NCBI GenBank assembly: GCA_023525975.1
Contig: CM042034.1
Coordinates: forward strand, 62,617,279 to 62,681,278
DNA: 64,000 nucleotides
Reading direction: 5' to 3'
Source of the DNA: Smallanthus sonchifolius
Lineage: Eukaryota; Streptophyta; Magnoliopsida; Asterales; Asteraceae
The notes beneath the pieces were generated by a model, which saw only the letters and a program-made list of their open reading frames with translations, was not told the origin of the DNA and did not search any database. Positions within the stretch are counted from its first letter, which is position 1. Each line of letters starts with the position of its first letter. Shown piece after piece: positions 31,288 to 43,618 of the stretch. The position numbers and the translations under genes were made by a program.

Positions 31288-33212
31288 TGAAACACACCAC
31301 TTTTAAAAACTATACTTTAACGCGCGGAAGTCTTAATCACCAAATTTTTTTTTTGTTTTACCTCTCGCGTAGCGCGAGAGTATTGGTTACCTCCCTCGCG
31401 TAGCGCGAGGGACCTCTTTTCACAGAAAGTTTCCAGTTTTTCATCAGTTTTCACACTTAGCCATTTTTCCAACTTTTTCCAAAATACAAGACAACAAATT
31501 TGCCCAACACATGGGTTTTAACGAAAAAACATCATGACAACATATGATTACATCAAAACATAACTTTTGTGCCAAATTACACCACTTTACAAGGATTTTA
31601 CGAAAATCCTCAAAATACCAAAAATGCATACGAGAACCCTCCAAGCTTGGACGTTGACCTTGACCTATTTCGGAGCTTTCCCTGCATAACCACATAAACT
31701 TATAACCATTAGTAATGAGATAAACACAACCAACAAGTATTTACAACTTGTTTTCATCCTTTTCACCCATTTGACCCGTTTGCCTCTATTTGGTCAATTA
31801 TTGTTCCATACATTAGCATTTCGTCAACATATTACCATTGTAATGTGTTAAACATAACAAACAAGTGATTACAACTTGTTTTCACACCTTTCACCCATTT
31901 GACCCGTTAACACCCATTTGGCCAATTAAGGATTTCATACACTTGTATATCACCTACAAGTTACTTTCATCATTTCATTATCACTTTTCCATTTCCATTA
32001 TGGCACGTAGGCCACAACTTCATATCCCAAAGGATACGAGATCATAACTCCATAACTAATCTATCCATTATGGTACTTAGACCATAACTCCATATCCATT
32101 CTATCCATTATGGTTCATAGACCATAACTCCATATCAACATATCCATTATAGTGTAAATACTATAACTACATTCCTTCAATTATACATACCATTTTATAC
32201 TCATTCATACCACATAACAAATTATGCAACTTTACACATTATACATACAACATTGCATAAAACTCATTTATCATCAAAACTAAGTAAGTGCAAAAGCACT
32301 TACCTTTCGGGTTAGAAGATCCCGCACCGCTTTCAAGCTTTGCAATTTGATTACCTAAACACATTCGCCTAGTTTAGTAATCTAACATATACCAAAATTT
32401 CATTACAATTGAGTTCACAACTCAATTTCCCAATTCCAACCCAAATTGACCCGTTTGGGTTATCCTCATAACCAAACACCCTCTTTCACCACAAACTCAC
32501 CTACTTGAGTTTCATTAACTTAATCTTAACACTAATTCTTCTTTCAAAAATTATTATTAAGTTAATTTGGTGTTTGTTCTAGTGTCTAACATCTTAAAAA
32601 CACTTAATCTTCATTAATTCACCATTCAAGCCTTATGACCCAAACACTCCCAATTTTCACCATATGAACCCTAACTTCTCATAATCAAAATCAAAGGGTT
32701 CTAGGATGTTAATCATCATTCTTTAACTTTAGTTTAGCTAGATTATCAATAATCTAACACCATTTCATCACATGCATACATAATTTCGGATTTCACCCAA
32801 AACTTACCAAGAACACATACATGGTGAAATCAAGAGGAAGAGAATCACTTACTTGATGTTAGGAAGGTGTTGTATGAGCCAAAACCTTCACTAATCAAGC
32901 TTCAATTGCACGAAAATGGGTTCAACACACTTTTCTCCTTTTTCTCTCTTGATATGAACGACTCAAAATGTGTAAATGAAGCCAATTTTGACTTCACCAA
33001 GTCAAATGGCAGTTTTTTGGCCATTTTACACATTTAGTCCTTCAACTTTCATTTCACCCATTTCGTTCTATAGTTAGTTAAAACTAACATAATCCCATTA
33101 CAAACTTGAAACACACTTGTTTCAACTTATTTATAAAATACTATTTCCACCATAATATTAAATATAAATATTTAATTATTTGAAGACGAAACCCGGATTT
33201 TGGTTCGTTACA
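31288..33212 (-). repeat. Ty3 Tekay-type LTR, subtype B, 1925 bp
   Basis: On the minus strand it starts at 33212 with TGTAACGAACC and ends at 31288 with GTGTGTTTCA. It has B-type tandem units (TTATGGT...ACCATAA dyads near 32068-32166) and the twin hairpins (31362-31412). It abuts Sirevirus sequence on the left; only three bases (agt, 33213-33215) separate it from the next LTR. Its mirror-image partner is 50001-51930. No target-site duplication is visible. Confidence 0.93.
31362..31412 (-). other. Twin GC-rich hairpins near the LTR 3' end (representative)
   Basis: Two neighbouring palindromes, arms CTCTCGCG/CGCGAGAG and TCCCTCGCG/CGCGAGGGA, both with a three-base loop, separated by a TATTGGTTAC-like spacer. 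They recur in each Tekay LTR of the 31-60 kb array: 33304-33355, 39484-39535, 42963-43013, 49081-49132, 51800-51850, 57529-57583, 59682-59733. The G1 LTR has different sequence with a similar pair of hairpins (6575-6597 and 6634-6658). Confidence 0.93.
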
Positions 33213-33215
33213 AGT

Positions 33216-35097
33216 TGAAACACACCACTTTTAAAAACTATACTTTAACGCGCGGAAGTCTTAATCCAGAAATTTTTTATTTTTTTTATTTTTTTTATTT
33301 TACCTCTCGCGTAGCGCGAGAGTTATTGGTTACCTCCCTCGCGTAGCGCGAGGGACCTCTTTTCACAGAAAGTTTCCAGTTTTTCATCAGTTTTCACACT
33401 TAGCCATTTTTCCAACTTTTTCCAAAATACAAGACAACAAATTTGCCCAACACATGGGTTTTAACCAAAAACCCCTTCAACAACATGATCACAACCCAAA
33501 AACATGTTTTGTTTATCAAATTACAATCAAAAAGGGGAATTTCACCAAATCATCAAAACATTAAAATATGCATACGAGGATCCGACAACGCCTTGGACTT
33601 GACTTTGACTACCTCGGAGCTTTTCCTACATTCACCACACATATCACCATTAGTAATGAAGATAAATTCATAACAAACAAGTAAATTCCTACTTGTTTCA
33701 CCCATTCACCCATTTGACCCGTTTCCACCCAAATTGTCATTTAGGCTACATATTCTTGCACCCTTACTACAAGTTTCAATTATGATCAACACATGATCCA
33801 TTTCCATTATGGCACAAAGGCCATAACTCCTTTTCATTTATGATCAACACATGATCCATTTCCAATATGGCACAAGGCCATATCTCCGTTTCATTTATGA
33901 TCAACACATGATCCATTTCCATTATGGCACAAGGCCATAACTCCGTTTCATTTATGATCAACACATGATCCATTTCCATTATGGCACAAGGCCATAACTC
34001 CGTTTCATTTATGATCAACACATGATCCATTACCATTATAGGTTAACACTATAACTACATTCATTCATTGCACATACTAAATCATTCATAATTTATCATA
34101 TCACAAGTATGCACACAATCACATAACACATAATCCATAAAATTCACCATTTATCATCAATACTAAGTAAGTGCATAGGCACTTACCTTTTGGGTTAGAC
34201 GACTCCGCTCCGCCTTCTAGACCCACAATTTGATTGCCTAAATATACACACCTAGTTTAGTAATCTAATCATTCATTCAAAACACATACAATTGAGTTTA
34301 CCACCCAAATTTCCATTTTCAACCCAAATTGACCCGTTTGGGTTATTTCCATATCCAAACACCCCCTTTAATCAAGAACTCAACTCAACCACTAGAATTC
34401 TCTTTCCAATACCTTGACACTAATTTTTATCAAACTAGTTTCTTTAAGTTAATTTGGGGTTTGTTTAAGTGTCTAACACCTCTATAACACTTAATCATCA
34501 TCAATTTATCAATTTTTCATCAAAACCCCAAAACCCCCAATTTCCTCCATATGAACCCTAACTTTCAAAAATAAAAATCAAAGGGTTCCATGGTGTTGTT
34601 CACCTTCCTACACCTTTAGTTTAGCTAGATTATCAATAATCTAACACCATTTTACCACATGCAACCATAATTTCGGGTTTTCAACAAAACCCAACAAGAA
34701 CACCATAAATGGTGGATCAAAGAGGAAGAAATCACTTACTTGATGTTAGAAAGGTGATGTGTGAGCCAACACCTTCAAGTTACAAGCTTCAAACACACGA
34801 ATTTTGGCTTCAACCCGATTTCTCCTCTCTTCCTCTTCTCTTGAACGACTCAACTCCAAAAATGAAGTCAATTTTGACTTCTAAAGGTCAAATATGGCAG
34901 ATTTGCCATGTTTCACCTTTAGCCCTTCTACTTTCAATCTTTTCCATTTCCTTCCATAACTAGTTAAAACTAGTATATCCCCGTTACTAACTTGAAACCC
35001 GCTTGTTTCAACTTATTTCTAAAATATAATTTTCACCATAATATTTATTAGAATTATTTATTTATTTATAACGAGACCCGGATTTTGGTTCGTTACA
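33216..35097 (-). repeat. G2 3' LTR, subtype A, 1882 bp
   Basis: Minus strand: starts TGTAACGAACC at 35097, ends TTTCA at 33216. It carries a 57-bp tandem array (anchors 33782, 33841, 33898, 33955, 34012) and twin hairpins (33304-33355). It has one more 57-bp unit than the matching LTR of G3 (47396-49218). Confidence 0.94.
33782..34054. repeat. 57-bp tandem repeat with dyads, about 4.5 units
   Basis: TGATCAACACATGATCC recurs every 57 bases (first interval 59). Each unit has a short dyad: TTATGGC/GCCATAA at 33807-33826 and 33922-33940, ATATGGC/GCCATAT at 33865-33883, TTATAG/CTATAA at 34036-34054. ORFs here that repeat MDHVLIINE are only translations of the array. Confidence 0.93.
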
Positions 35098-35115
35098 AAT
35101 CTCCTCCCCTTATTT
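35098..35115 (-). promoter_or_regulatory. Polypurine tract of G2
   Basis: On the minus strand AAATAAGGGGAGGAGATT lies directly before the 3' LTR. It follows the chromodomain stop by about 25 bases, as in the sister elements. Confidence 0.88.
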
Positions 35116-35139
35116 GGGTTTCGTCCCCGAAACCCGACT

Positions 35140-35582
35140 TCACATAAAAAGGTTCGGATAGCATTTGAGCATCTCTTCCTTGGCTTCCCAAGTCATTTCC
35201 GCCCCCTTTGTATGCTTCCATCTAACCAATACTTGGCTAATCTCTTTATTACGTAACTTTTTCACCTTCCTATCCAAGATTGCCACCGGTTCTTCAACAT
35301 AATTCAACTTTTCATCCAATTCGATATCGTCCAAAGGGACAAAAGTAGATTCATCCGCCAAACACTTCCGCAAATGAGACACATGGAACGTGTTATGAAG
35401 TCTACTTAGTCCCTCCGGTAACTCCAATCGATAAGCTACCGTACCCACCTTTGCTATCACCTTAAACGGCCCGATGAAACGAGGACTTAATTTCCCCCGT
35501 TTCCTAAACCGTATCACCCCTTTCCAAGGAGAGACTTTCAAAAGCACAAAGTCCCCCACTTGAAACTCAATCGTCCGCTTCC
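35140..35582 (-). pseudogene. pol: G2 integrase C-terminus and chromodomain
   Basis: The 139-codon frame has the GDFVLLKVSPWKG...FIGPFKVI GPY/F-like module, LSRLHNTFHVSHLRKCL, and a C-terminal chromodomain (YVEEPVAILDRKVKKLRNKE, VLVRWKH, MTWEAKEEM). Chromodomains of plant chromoviruses steer integration to particular chromatin; this type marks the Tekay/Del clade. It is out of frame with upstream integrase because of a one-base insertion near 35600. Confidence 0.9.
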
Positions 35583-35584
35583 TA

Positions 35585-37435
35585 TTATCCGCATAAGACC
35601 TTTTGGCGATCTTGAGCCGCCTTCAAGCGTGCTCTAATTTGGTCAATACTATCATTAGTTTCCTTGACCACTTCGACACTACCAAGCTCCCGTTGACCAA
35701 TCTCACCCCAACACACGGGTGTTCGACACTTTCTCCCATACAATGCCTCGAAAGGCGACATACCAATACTAGAATGGTAACTATTGTTGTAAGAGAATTC
35801 CGTCAACGGTAAATGGTCGTCCCAACTACCACCAAAATCCAAGGCACACGCTCGCAACATATCCTCGAGCGTTTGAATCGTTCGCTCGCTTTGACCATCC
35901 GTTTATGGATGATAAGCGGTGCTAAGATTCAATCTAGTCCCCATATCCTCATGGAATTTCTTCCAAAAACGAGAAGTAAATCTCGTATCACGATCCGATA
36001 TAATTGACACCGGCACACCATGACGTGACACAATTTCCTTCACATACATTTCCGCCAATCTATCCGAAGAATACGTTTCCTTTATAGGAAGGAAATGTGC
36101 ACTCTTCGTCAACCGATCCACTACTACCCATATCGCATCATAACCCTTTCGAGTCTTTGGTAGTTTAGTGATCAAGTCCATCGTTATATTTTCCCATTTC
36201 CAGAGCGGTATTTCAAGCGGTTGAAGCTTTCCATACGGCTTTTGATGCTCCGCCTTAACCCTTAAGCATGTGAGACACCTCTCCACATACTTAACAATAT
36301 CACGCCTCATACCCGGCCACCAAAAATGACACCTCAAATCATAAAACATCTTCGTGGCCCCCGGATGGATAGAATATTTGGATTTATGCGCCTCGTCAAG
36401 AATAGTTGTCAAGACATTTGACAACCTAGGTATCCAAATTCTATCAAAGCATGTCTTCAAACCCATGCTATTTTCACCAAGCTTATCAACATAAGAAATC
36501 ATCCGTTCTTTCTTCAAGTCACCACCAAGTGCTAACACTTGGGCCTCCCGGATTTCATCAATAAGAAATGATGAAATTGTCATCTTAAATGACTTCACCT
36601 TGATAGGTGAATGACTTGACTTCCTACTAAGCGCATCCGCCACAACATTCGCTTTACCCGGATGATAAAGTATCTCACAATCATAATCCTTAACCAATTC
36701 AAGCCACCGTCTTTGCCTCATATTGAGGTCCTTTTGGTCAAAGAAATATTTGAGACTTTTGTGATCCGTGTAGATCGTACACTTAGCACCATACAAATAA
36801 TGCCTCCAAATCTTGAGCGCGAAAACCACAGCTGCAAGCTCTAAATCATGGGTTGGGTAATTCACCTCGTGAGTCTTTAATTGCCTAGATGTATAGGCAA
36901 TCACTTTCCCCCTTTGCATCAAAACACACCCCAACCTCGAATGCGAGGCATCCGAATAAACAACAAAATCCTCGATCCCGTCCGGCAAGGATAAAACAGG
37001 CGCCTTAGTCAACTTTTCTTTCAAGAGTTGAAAGGCAGATTCTTGCTCGGGACTCCAAACAAACTTTGTCTCCTTACGAGTCAACTTCGTCATCGGCAAA
37101 GCAATCCGAGAGAAGTTTTCGATGAACCTCCGATAATAACCCGCTAACCCCAAGAAACTTCTAATCTCCGAAGGCGACTTCGATGAGGACCATTCTTTAA
37201 CCGCCATAATCTTGGATGGGTCAACGGTAATTCCTCTTTCATTAATCACATGACCCAAGAATTGGATCTCGCGCAACCAAAATGCGCACTTGCAGAATTT
37301 AGCATAAAGCTTCTCCTTTTGCAAGACTTCAAGAATCTCACGCAAATGACACGCGTGATCACCCTCGCTCCTTGAATAGATGAGAAGATCGTCAATAAAC
37401 ACAATGACCGAACGATCAAGGAACGGTCTACACAC
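35585..37435 (-). pseudogene. pol: G2 RT (C-terminal part), RNase H and integrase
   Basis: It begins at CRPFLDRSVIVFIDDLL (catalytic IDD kept) because a deletion removed the RT region before it, and continues through thumb, RNase H (YTDHKSLKYFF), the integrase zinc region (HPGATKMFYDLRCHF), and the core with MDLITKLPKTRKGYD and SDRDTRFTSRFW. A CAA to TAA stop near 35900 sits before QTDGQ. The last part continues to QKVLCG, where a one-base insertion shifts the frame. Confidence 0.92.
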
Positions 37436-37809
37436 CTGCTATCAAATCAATCCCGAACTCTACTTCCCTCTCCGGAGGAACCCCCGGAAACTAATCAGGA
37501 AACACATCTTCAAACTGATTCACAACCGGAACATCGCGAATGTCCTTTACTTTCTCATTCACAACCGCAACACAAGCCATGAACGCCTTGCACCCACGCG
37601 CCATGAACTTGGTTGCCTTTACATAAGAGCACATTCTTACATTACCTTTCTTCTCACCTTCTATGTAAAAGGACTCACCCGACGGGGAATCGAGTCGTAT
37701 CGCTTTAGGCCCACATAGAATATTCGCTTTGTTCCTTGCTAACCAATCCATCCCCACTATCACATCAAATTCCCCCATAGACATAGGAATTAAATCGATA
37801 TGGAACGTT
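37436..37809 (-). pseudogene. pol: G2 protease C-terminal part and linker
   Basis: GEFDVIVGMDWLARNKANIL is the conserved protease block; KFMARGCKAFMAC and VVNQFEDVFPD lead towards RT. The linker ends at a deletion junction (37433-37440) that jumps into the RT palm. A G-run frameshift at about 37810 separates it from the protease N-terminus in the gag frame. Confidence 0.88.
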
Positions 37810-38880
37810 TCACCCCCCCGCCTTTAATTTGCAATTCCTATAAACATCAAACAGTAGGAAGCTCTTATCATTTGCCGCCTCAATTTCTAAGGGTTCATCT
37901 AACTTGCTACTTATAAAAGAAGAATGCTTAACAAATTTCAAAGACACAAACGAACGACTAGCCCCCGAGTAAAAAAGAACTAGTGCAGGTAAAGAGTTAA
38001 TCTTGAATGTACCTGTCACCACCTCCGAGTCGTTCTTTGCTTCCTCCGCAGATATGTGGAAAGCTCTACCCTTAGGCCTGGGTATCTCAACTTTTCTCTC
38101 GCTTCCACCTTGCTTCAAATCCGGGCAATCCGCCCTAAGGTGTCCTGGCTTGTAACAATTATAGCATATACGAATCTGGCTTGGACACTGATTTGCCATA
38201 TGCCCCGGCTTCCCACACTTGTAACAATTCGACGTTCCCTTCTTACAATCCCCATAGTGCTCCTTCCCACAAACTTTGCATCCTCGAGAAGAGAACTTGG
38301 TAAAAGGCTTCTTACTAGGGCTCCCGCCCTTTATCTTGCTCACCACTTGATCCACAATTTCCCTTTTCCTCTTCTCTCCTCTAGCCTCTTGCCTCCTCAA
38401 CTCCACTTCCCTTTCCCGACACTTGTTTATCAAATCCACAAGCGTGGTGAAAGAAGATGGAGATATGCTATCTCTGAATTCCACAGTCAACATAGCATAA
38501 AATCTGTCAATCTTCGCCTTCTCGGTCGACACCACGTCCGGACAGAACTTGGCGCGATCAAAGAAAGCTCCAGCCAATTCATCAATAGTCTCTGTCGTCT
38601 GCCTCATGAGGAGAAACTCCTCGGTCATCCTGTCAATAGCGGCCTGTGGGCAATGGTACTTTAGGAATGCTGCTTTAAACTCCTCCCATGACATGGAGGT
38701 CACCCCTCTTTCACCCCTCTCCTTTCGGAGATTTAGCAGCCACTCCTTAGCCCGCCCAGTCAAAAGTGACACGCTAAACATCACTCTATCCTCGGGCTTA
38801 CACTTTGTCGTCTCAAAATTTGACTCCATGTCTACCACCCACCTGTGGCTCAGAATCGGGTCCACTTGCCCGATTCTTCT
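37810..38880 (-). pseudogene. gag: G2 gag and protease N-terminus, gag start deleted
   Basis: The frame covers VDPILSHRWVVDMESN, ATIDELAGAFFDRAKFC-like capsid helices, the basic stretch and the knuckles CYKCGKPGHMANQC and CYNCYKPGHLRADC, then the protease active site as FYSGASRSF. Others here have FDSGAS: the catalytic Asp is Tyr, so the protease would be inactive. A 208-base deletion joins the first five Gag codons out of frame to VDPILSH. Confidence 0.92.
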
Positions 38881-39398
38881 GCCATCTCTTAACTGAGAAT
38901 TAGTAACAAACACCTTAACACCCTTATACTATCAATACCTTAAATACTTATCACACTTACACCCCTATATGTATTAGGTATATGTATACTTATCTACTTA
39001 TATACATACATACATATATAATCACCTTCACCTAATCCTTGTAAATGTTCATTGTCATATGGTTATTATAAAGACCCTTGCACATCTCGTCATATTAATC
39101 ATATTGGCCAGACATGATTAATAACGCGCTATGCCCAATTGCAATTATCATATTCATACAACAAATCACAAGACAAGTTTCGGCACACATAACACTTTGC
39201 CAATCATTCGTACATATACATAAACGCCATATGGAATTATCATTAATCATAACATTACTAACCTTTCATTTCCGAAAGCTCCGAGTCGTAGTCAAGTCCT
39301 TCTTGGATTCTCGTATCATCCCCCCCATATCAAGAGCATCCGGTTTGAGTTTGGTGCCACCCACACCAAATCCTCAAACCATTGCTCTGATACCAAGT
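38881..39398 (-). other. G2 leader and primer-binding site
   Basis: The primer-binding site (reverse complement of gctctgatacca, 39384-39395) lies three bases after the LTR end. The leader has the conserved donor-like AAAGGTTAGTAATG and acceptor-like CTAATTCTCAG near gag. No ORF of note. Confidence 0.88.
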
Positions 39399-41314
39399 TG
39401 AAACACACCACTTTTAAAAACTATACTTTAACGCGCGGAAGTCTTAATCCCAGAAATTTTTTATTTTTATTTTTTTATTTTACCTCTCGCGTAGCGCGAG
39501 AGTTATTGGTTACCTCCCTCGCGTAGCGCGAGGGACCTCTTTTCACAGAAAGTTTCCAGTTTTTCATCAGTTTTCACACTTAGCCATTTTTCCAACTTTT
39601 TCCAAAATACAAGACAACAAATTTGGCCAACACATGGGTTTTAACCAAAAACCCCTTCAACAACATGATCACAACCCAAAAACATGATTTGTTTATCAAA
39701 TTACAATCAAAAAGGGGAATTTCACCAAATCATCAAAACATGAAAATATGCATACGAGGATCCGCCAACGCCTTGGACTTGACTTTGACTACCTCGGAGC
39801 TTTTCCTACATTCACCACACATATCACCATTAGTAATGAAGATAAATTCATAACAAACAAGTAAATTCCTACTTGTTTCACCCTTTCACCCATTTGACAC
39901 GTTTCCACCCAAATTGCCATTTAGGCTACATATTCTTGCACCCTTACTACAAGTTTCAATTATGATCAACACATGATCCTTTCCTACATTCACCACACAT
40001 ATCACCATTAGTAATGAAGATAAATTCATAACAAACAAGTAAATTCCTACTTGTTTCACCCATTTGACCCGTTTCCACCCAAATTGTCATTTAGGCTACA
40101 TATTCCTGCACCCTTACTACAAGTTTCAATTATGATCAACACATGATCCATTTCCATTATGGCACAAAGGCCATAACTCCTTTTCATTTATGATCAACAC
40201 ATAATCCATTTCCAATATGGCACAAGGCCATATCTCCGTTTCATTTATGATCAACACATGATCCATTTCCATTATGGCACAAGGCCATAACTCCGTTTCA
40301 TTTGTGATCAACACATGATCCATTACCATTATAGGTTAACACTATAACTACATTCATTCATTGCACATACTAAATCATTCACAATTTATCATATCACAAG
40401 TATGCACACAATCACATAACACATAATCCATAAAATTCACCATTTATCATCAATACTAAGTAAGTGCATAGGCACTTACCTTTTGGGTTAGACGACTCCG
40501 CTCCGCCTTCTAGACCCACAATTTGATTGCCTAAACATACACACCTAGTTTAGTAATCTAATCATTCATTCAAAACACATACAATTGAGTTTACCACCCA
40601 AATTTCCATTTTCAACCCAAATTGACCCGTTTGGGTTATTTCCATATCCAAACACCCCCTCTAATCGAGAACTCAACTCAACCACTAGAATTCTCTTTCC
40701 AATACTTTGACACTAATTTTTATCAAACTAGTTTCTTTAAGTTAATTTGGGGTTTGTTTAAGTGTCTAACACCTCTATAACACTTAATCATCATCAATTT
40801 ATCAATTTTTCATCAAAACCCCAAAACCCCCAATTTCCTCCATATGAACCCTAACTTTCAAAAATAAAAATCAAAGGGTTCCATGGTGTTGTTCACCTTC
40901 CTACACCTTTAGTTTAGCTAGATTATCAATAATCTAACACCATTTTACCACATGCAACCATAATTTCGGGTTTTCAACAAAACCCAACAAGAACACCATA
41001 AATGGTGGATCAAAGAGGAAGAAATCACTTACTTGATGTCAGAAAGGTGATGTATGAGCCAACACCTTCAAGTTACAAGCTTCAAACACATGAATTTTGG
41101 CTTCAACCCGATTTCTCCTCTCTTCCTCTTCTCTTGAACGACTCAACTCCAAAAATGAAGTCAATTTTGACTTCTAAAGGTCAAATATGGCAGATTTGCC
41201 ATGTTTCACCTTTAGCCCTTCTACTTTCAATCTTTTCCATTTCCTTCCATAACTAGTTAAAACTAGTATATCCCCGTTACTAACTTGAAACCCGCTTGTT
41301 TCAACTTATTTCTA
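39399..41314 (-). repeat. G2 5' LTR, subtype A, outer end missing
   Basis: It ends with TTTCA at 39399 on the minus strand. The first 75-80 bases of the LTR (including TGTAACG) are missing at the palindrome centre. Twin hairpins are at 39484-39535. A stretch of about 85 bases (CCTACATTCACCACACATAT and following) is locally duplicated near 39790-39870 and 39984-40070, and about three 57-bp units lie at 40126-40345. Confidence 0.92.
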
Positions 41315-41354
41315 ATAAATAATTCTAATAAATAATATGGTGAAAATAATATTT
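41315..41354. other. Palindrome centre, 40-base spacer
   Basis: Left arm ends ...CTTATTTCTA (41314) and right arm starts TAGAAATAAG (41355). The spacer is almost only A and T and resembles the beginning of the plus-oriented LTR, so the right-arm LTR extends about 40 bases further out than the left-arm LTR. There is no target-site duplication here. Confidence 0.9.
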
Positions 41355-43103
41355 TAGAAATAAGCTGAAACAAGCGGGTTTCAATTTAGTAACGGGGATA
41401 TACTAGTTTTAACTAGTTATGGAAGGAAATGGAAAAGATTGAAAGTAGAAGGGCTAAAGGTGAAACATGGCAAATCTGCCATATTTGACCTTTAGAAGTC
41501 AAAATTGACTTCATTTTTGGAGTTGAGTCGTTCAAGAGAAGAGGAAGAGAGGAGAAATCGGGTTGAAGCCAAAATTCGTGTGTTTGAAGCTTGTAACTTG
41601 AAGGTGTTGGCTCACACATCAACTTTCTAACATCAAGTAAGTGATTTCTTCCTCTTTGATCCACCATTTATGGTGTTCTTGTTGGGTTTTGTTGAAAACC
41701 CGAAATTATGGTTGCATGTGGTAAAATGGTGTTAGATTATTGATAATCTAGCTAAACTAACGGTGTAGGAAGGTGAACAACACCATGGAACCCTTTGATT
41801 TTGATTTTTGAAAGTTAGGGTTCATATGGAGGAAATTGGGGGTTTTGGGGTTTTGATGAAAAATTTATAAATTGATGATGATTAAGTGTTATAGAGGTGT
41901 TAGACACTTAAACAAACCCCAAATTAACTTAAAGAAACTAGTTTGATAAAAATTAGTGTCAAGGTATTGGAAAGAGAATTCTAGTGGTTGAGTTGAGTTC
42001 TTGATTAAAGGGGGTGTTTGGATATGGAAATAACCCAAACGGGTCAATTTGGGTTGAAAATGGAAATTTGGGTGGTAAACTCAATTGTATGTGTTTTGAA
42101 TGAATGATTAGATTACTAAACTAGGTGTGTATGTTTAGGCAATCAAATTGTGGGTCTAGAAGGCGGAGCGGAGTCGTCTAACCCAAAAGGTAAGTACCTA
42201 TGCACTTACTTAGTATTGATGATAAATGGTGAATTTTATGGATTATGTGTTATGTGATTATGTGCATACTTGTGATATGATAAATTGTGAATGATTTAGT
42301 ATGTGCAATGAATGAATGTAGTTATAGTGTTAACCTATAATGGTAATGGATCATGTGTTGATCATAAATGAAACGGAGTTATGGCCTTGTGCCATAATAG
42401 AAATGGATCATGTGTTGATCATAAATGAAACGGAGATATGGCCTTGTGCCATATTGGAAATGGATCATGTGTTTATCATAAATGAAAAGGAGTTATGGCC
42501 TTTGTGCCATAATGGAAAAGGATCATGTGTTGATCATAATTGAAACTTGTAGTAACGGTGCAAGAATATGTAGCCTAAATGACAATTTGGGAGGAAACGG
42601 GTCAAATGGGTGAATGGGTGAAACAAGTAGGAATTTACTTGTTTGTTATGAATTTATCTTCATTACTAATGGTGATATGTGTGGTGAATGTAGGAAAAGC
42701 TCCGAGGTAGTCAAAGTCAAGTCCAAGGCGTTGGCGGAGAGGGTATGCATATTTTCATGTTTTGATGATTTGGTGAAATTCCCCTTTTTGATTGTAATTT
42801 GATAAACAAAACATGTTTTTGGGTTGTGATCATGTTGTTGAAGGGGTTTTTGGTTAAAACCTATGTGTTGGGCAAATTTGTTGTCTTGTATTTTGGAAAA
42901 AGTTGGAAAAATGGCTAAGTGTGAAAACTGATGAAAAACTGGAAACTTTCTGTGAAAAGAGGTCCCTCGCGCTACGCGAGGGAGGTAACCAATAACTCTC
43001 GCGCTACGCGAGATGTAAAATAAAAAAAATAAAAAAAATAAAAAATTTCTGGGATTAAGACTTCCGCGCGTTAAAGTATAGTTTTTAAAAGTGGGGTGTT
43101 TCA
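41355..43103 (+). repeat. G3 5' LTR, subtype A, outer end missing
   Basis: With the spacer (41315-41354) it lacks only about the first 35 bases of a full LTR. It has three 57-bp units (42340-42545) and the twin hairpins (42963-43013), the second of which has lost its last pairs (AGAT instead of AGAG). It ends GGTGTTTCA at 43103. Confidence 0.92.
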
Positions 43104-43618
43104 ACTTGGTATCAGAGCAATGATTTGAGGGATTTGGTGTGGGTGGCACCAAACTCAAACCGGATGCTCTTGATATGGGGGGGGATGATACGAGAATCCA
43201 AGAAGGACTTGACTAAGACTCGAAACTTTCGGAAATGAAAGGTTAGTAATGTTATGATTAATGATAATTCCATATGGCGTTTATGTATATGTACGAATGA
43301 TTGGCAAAGTGTTATGTGTGCCGAAACTTGTCTTGTGATTTGTTATATGAATATGATAATTGCAATTGGGCATAGCGCGTCATTAATCATGTCTGGCCAA
43401 TATGATTAATATGACGAGATGTGCAAGGGTCTTTATAATAACCATATGATAATGAACATTTACAAGGATTAGGTGAAGGTGATTATATATGTATGTATGT
43501 ATATAAGTAGATAAGTATACATATACTTAATACATATAGGGGTGTAAGTGTGATAAGTATTTAAGGTATTGATAGTATAAGGGTGTTAAGGTGTTTGTTA
43601 CTAATTCTCAGTTAAGAG
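43104..43618 (+). other. G3 primer-binding site and leader
   Basis: TGGTATCAGAGC is at 43107-43118. The leader carries the donor-like and acceptor-like signals in the same places as in G4. It ends at the ATG of gag at 43619. Confidence 0.9.

Noticed and set aside
33776..34036. Small repetitive protein (MDHVLIINE units)
   Set aside because: It is one frame of the 57-bp LTR array; since 57 is divisible by 3 the frame stays open by chance. The same holds at 40126, 42340, 48457 and 59059.
34709..34963. 84-codon ORF present in several LTRs (41002, 41413, 47530)
   Set aside because: It lies inside the LTR, on the strand opposite to the element, recurs only because the LTR recurs, and shows no domain.
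37380..38664. Plus-strand ORFs opposite G2 gag-pol
   Set aside because: They are shadows of the minus-strand polyprotein; the same shadows occur opposite G3, G4 and G5.
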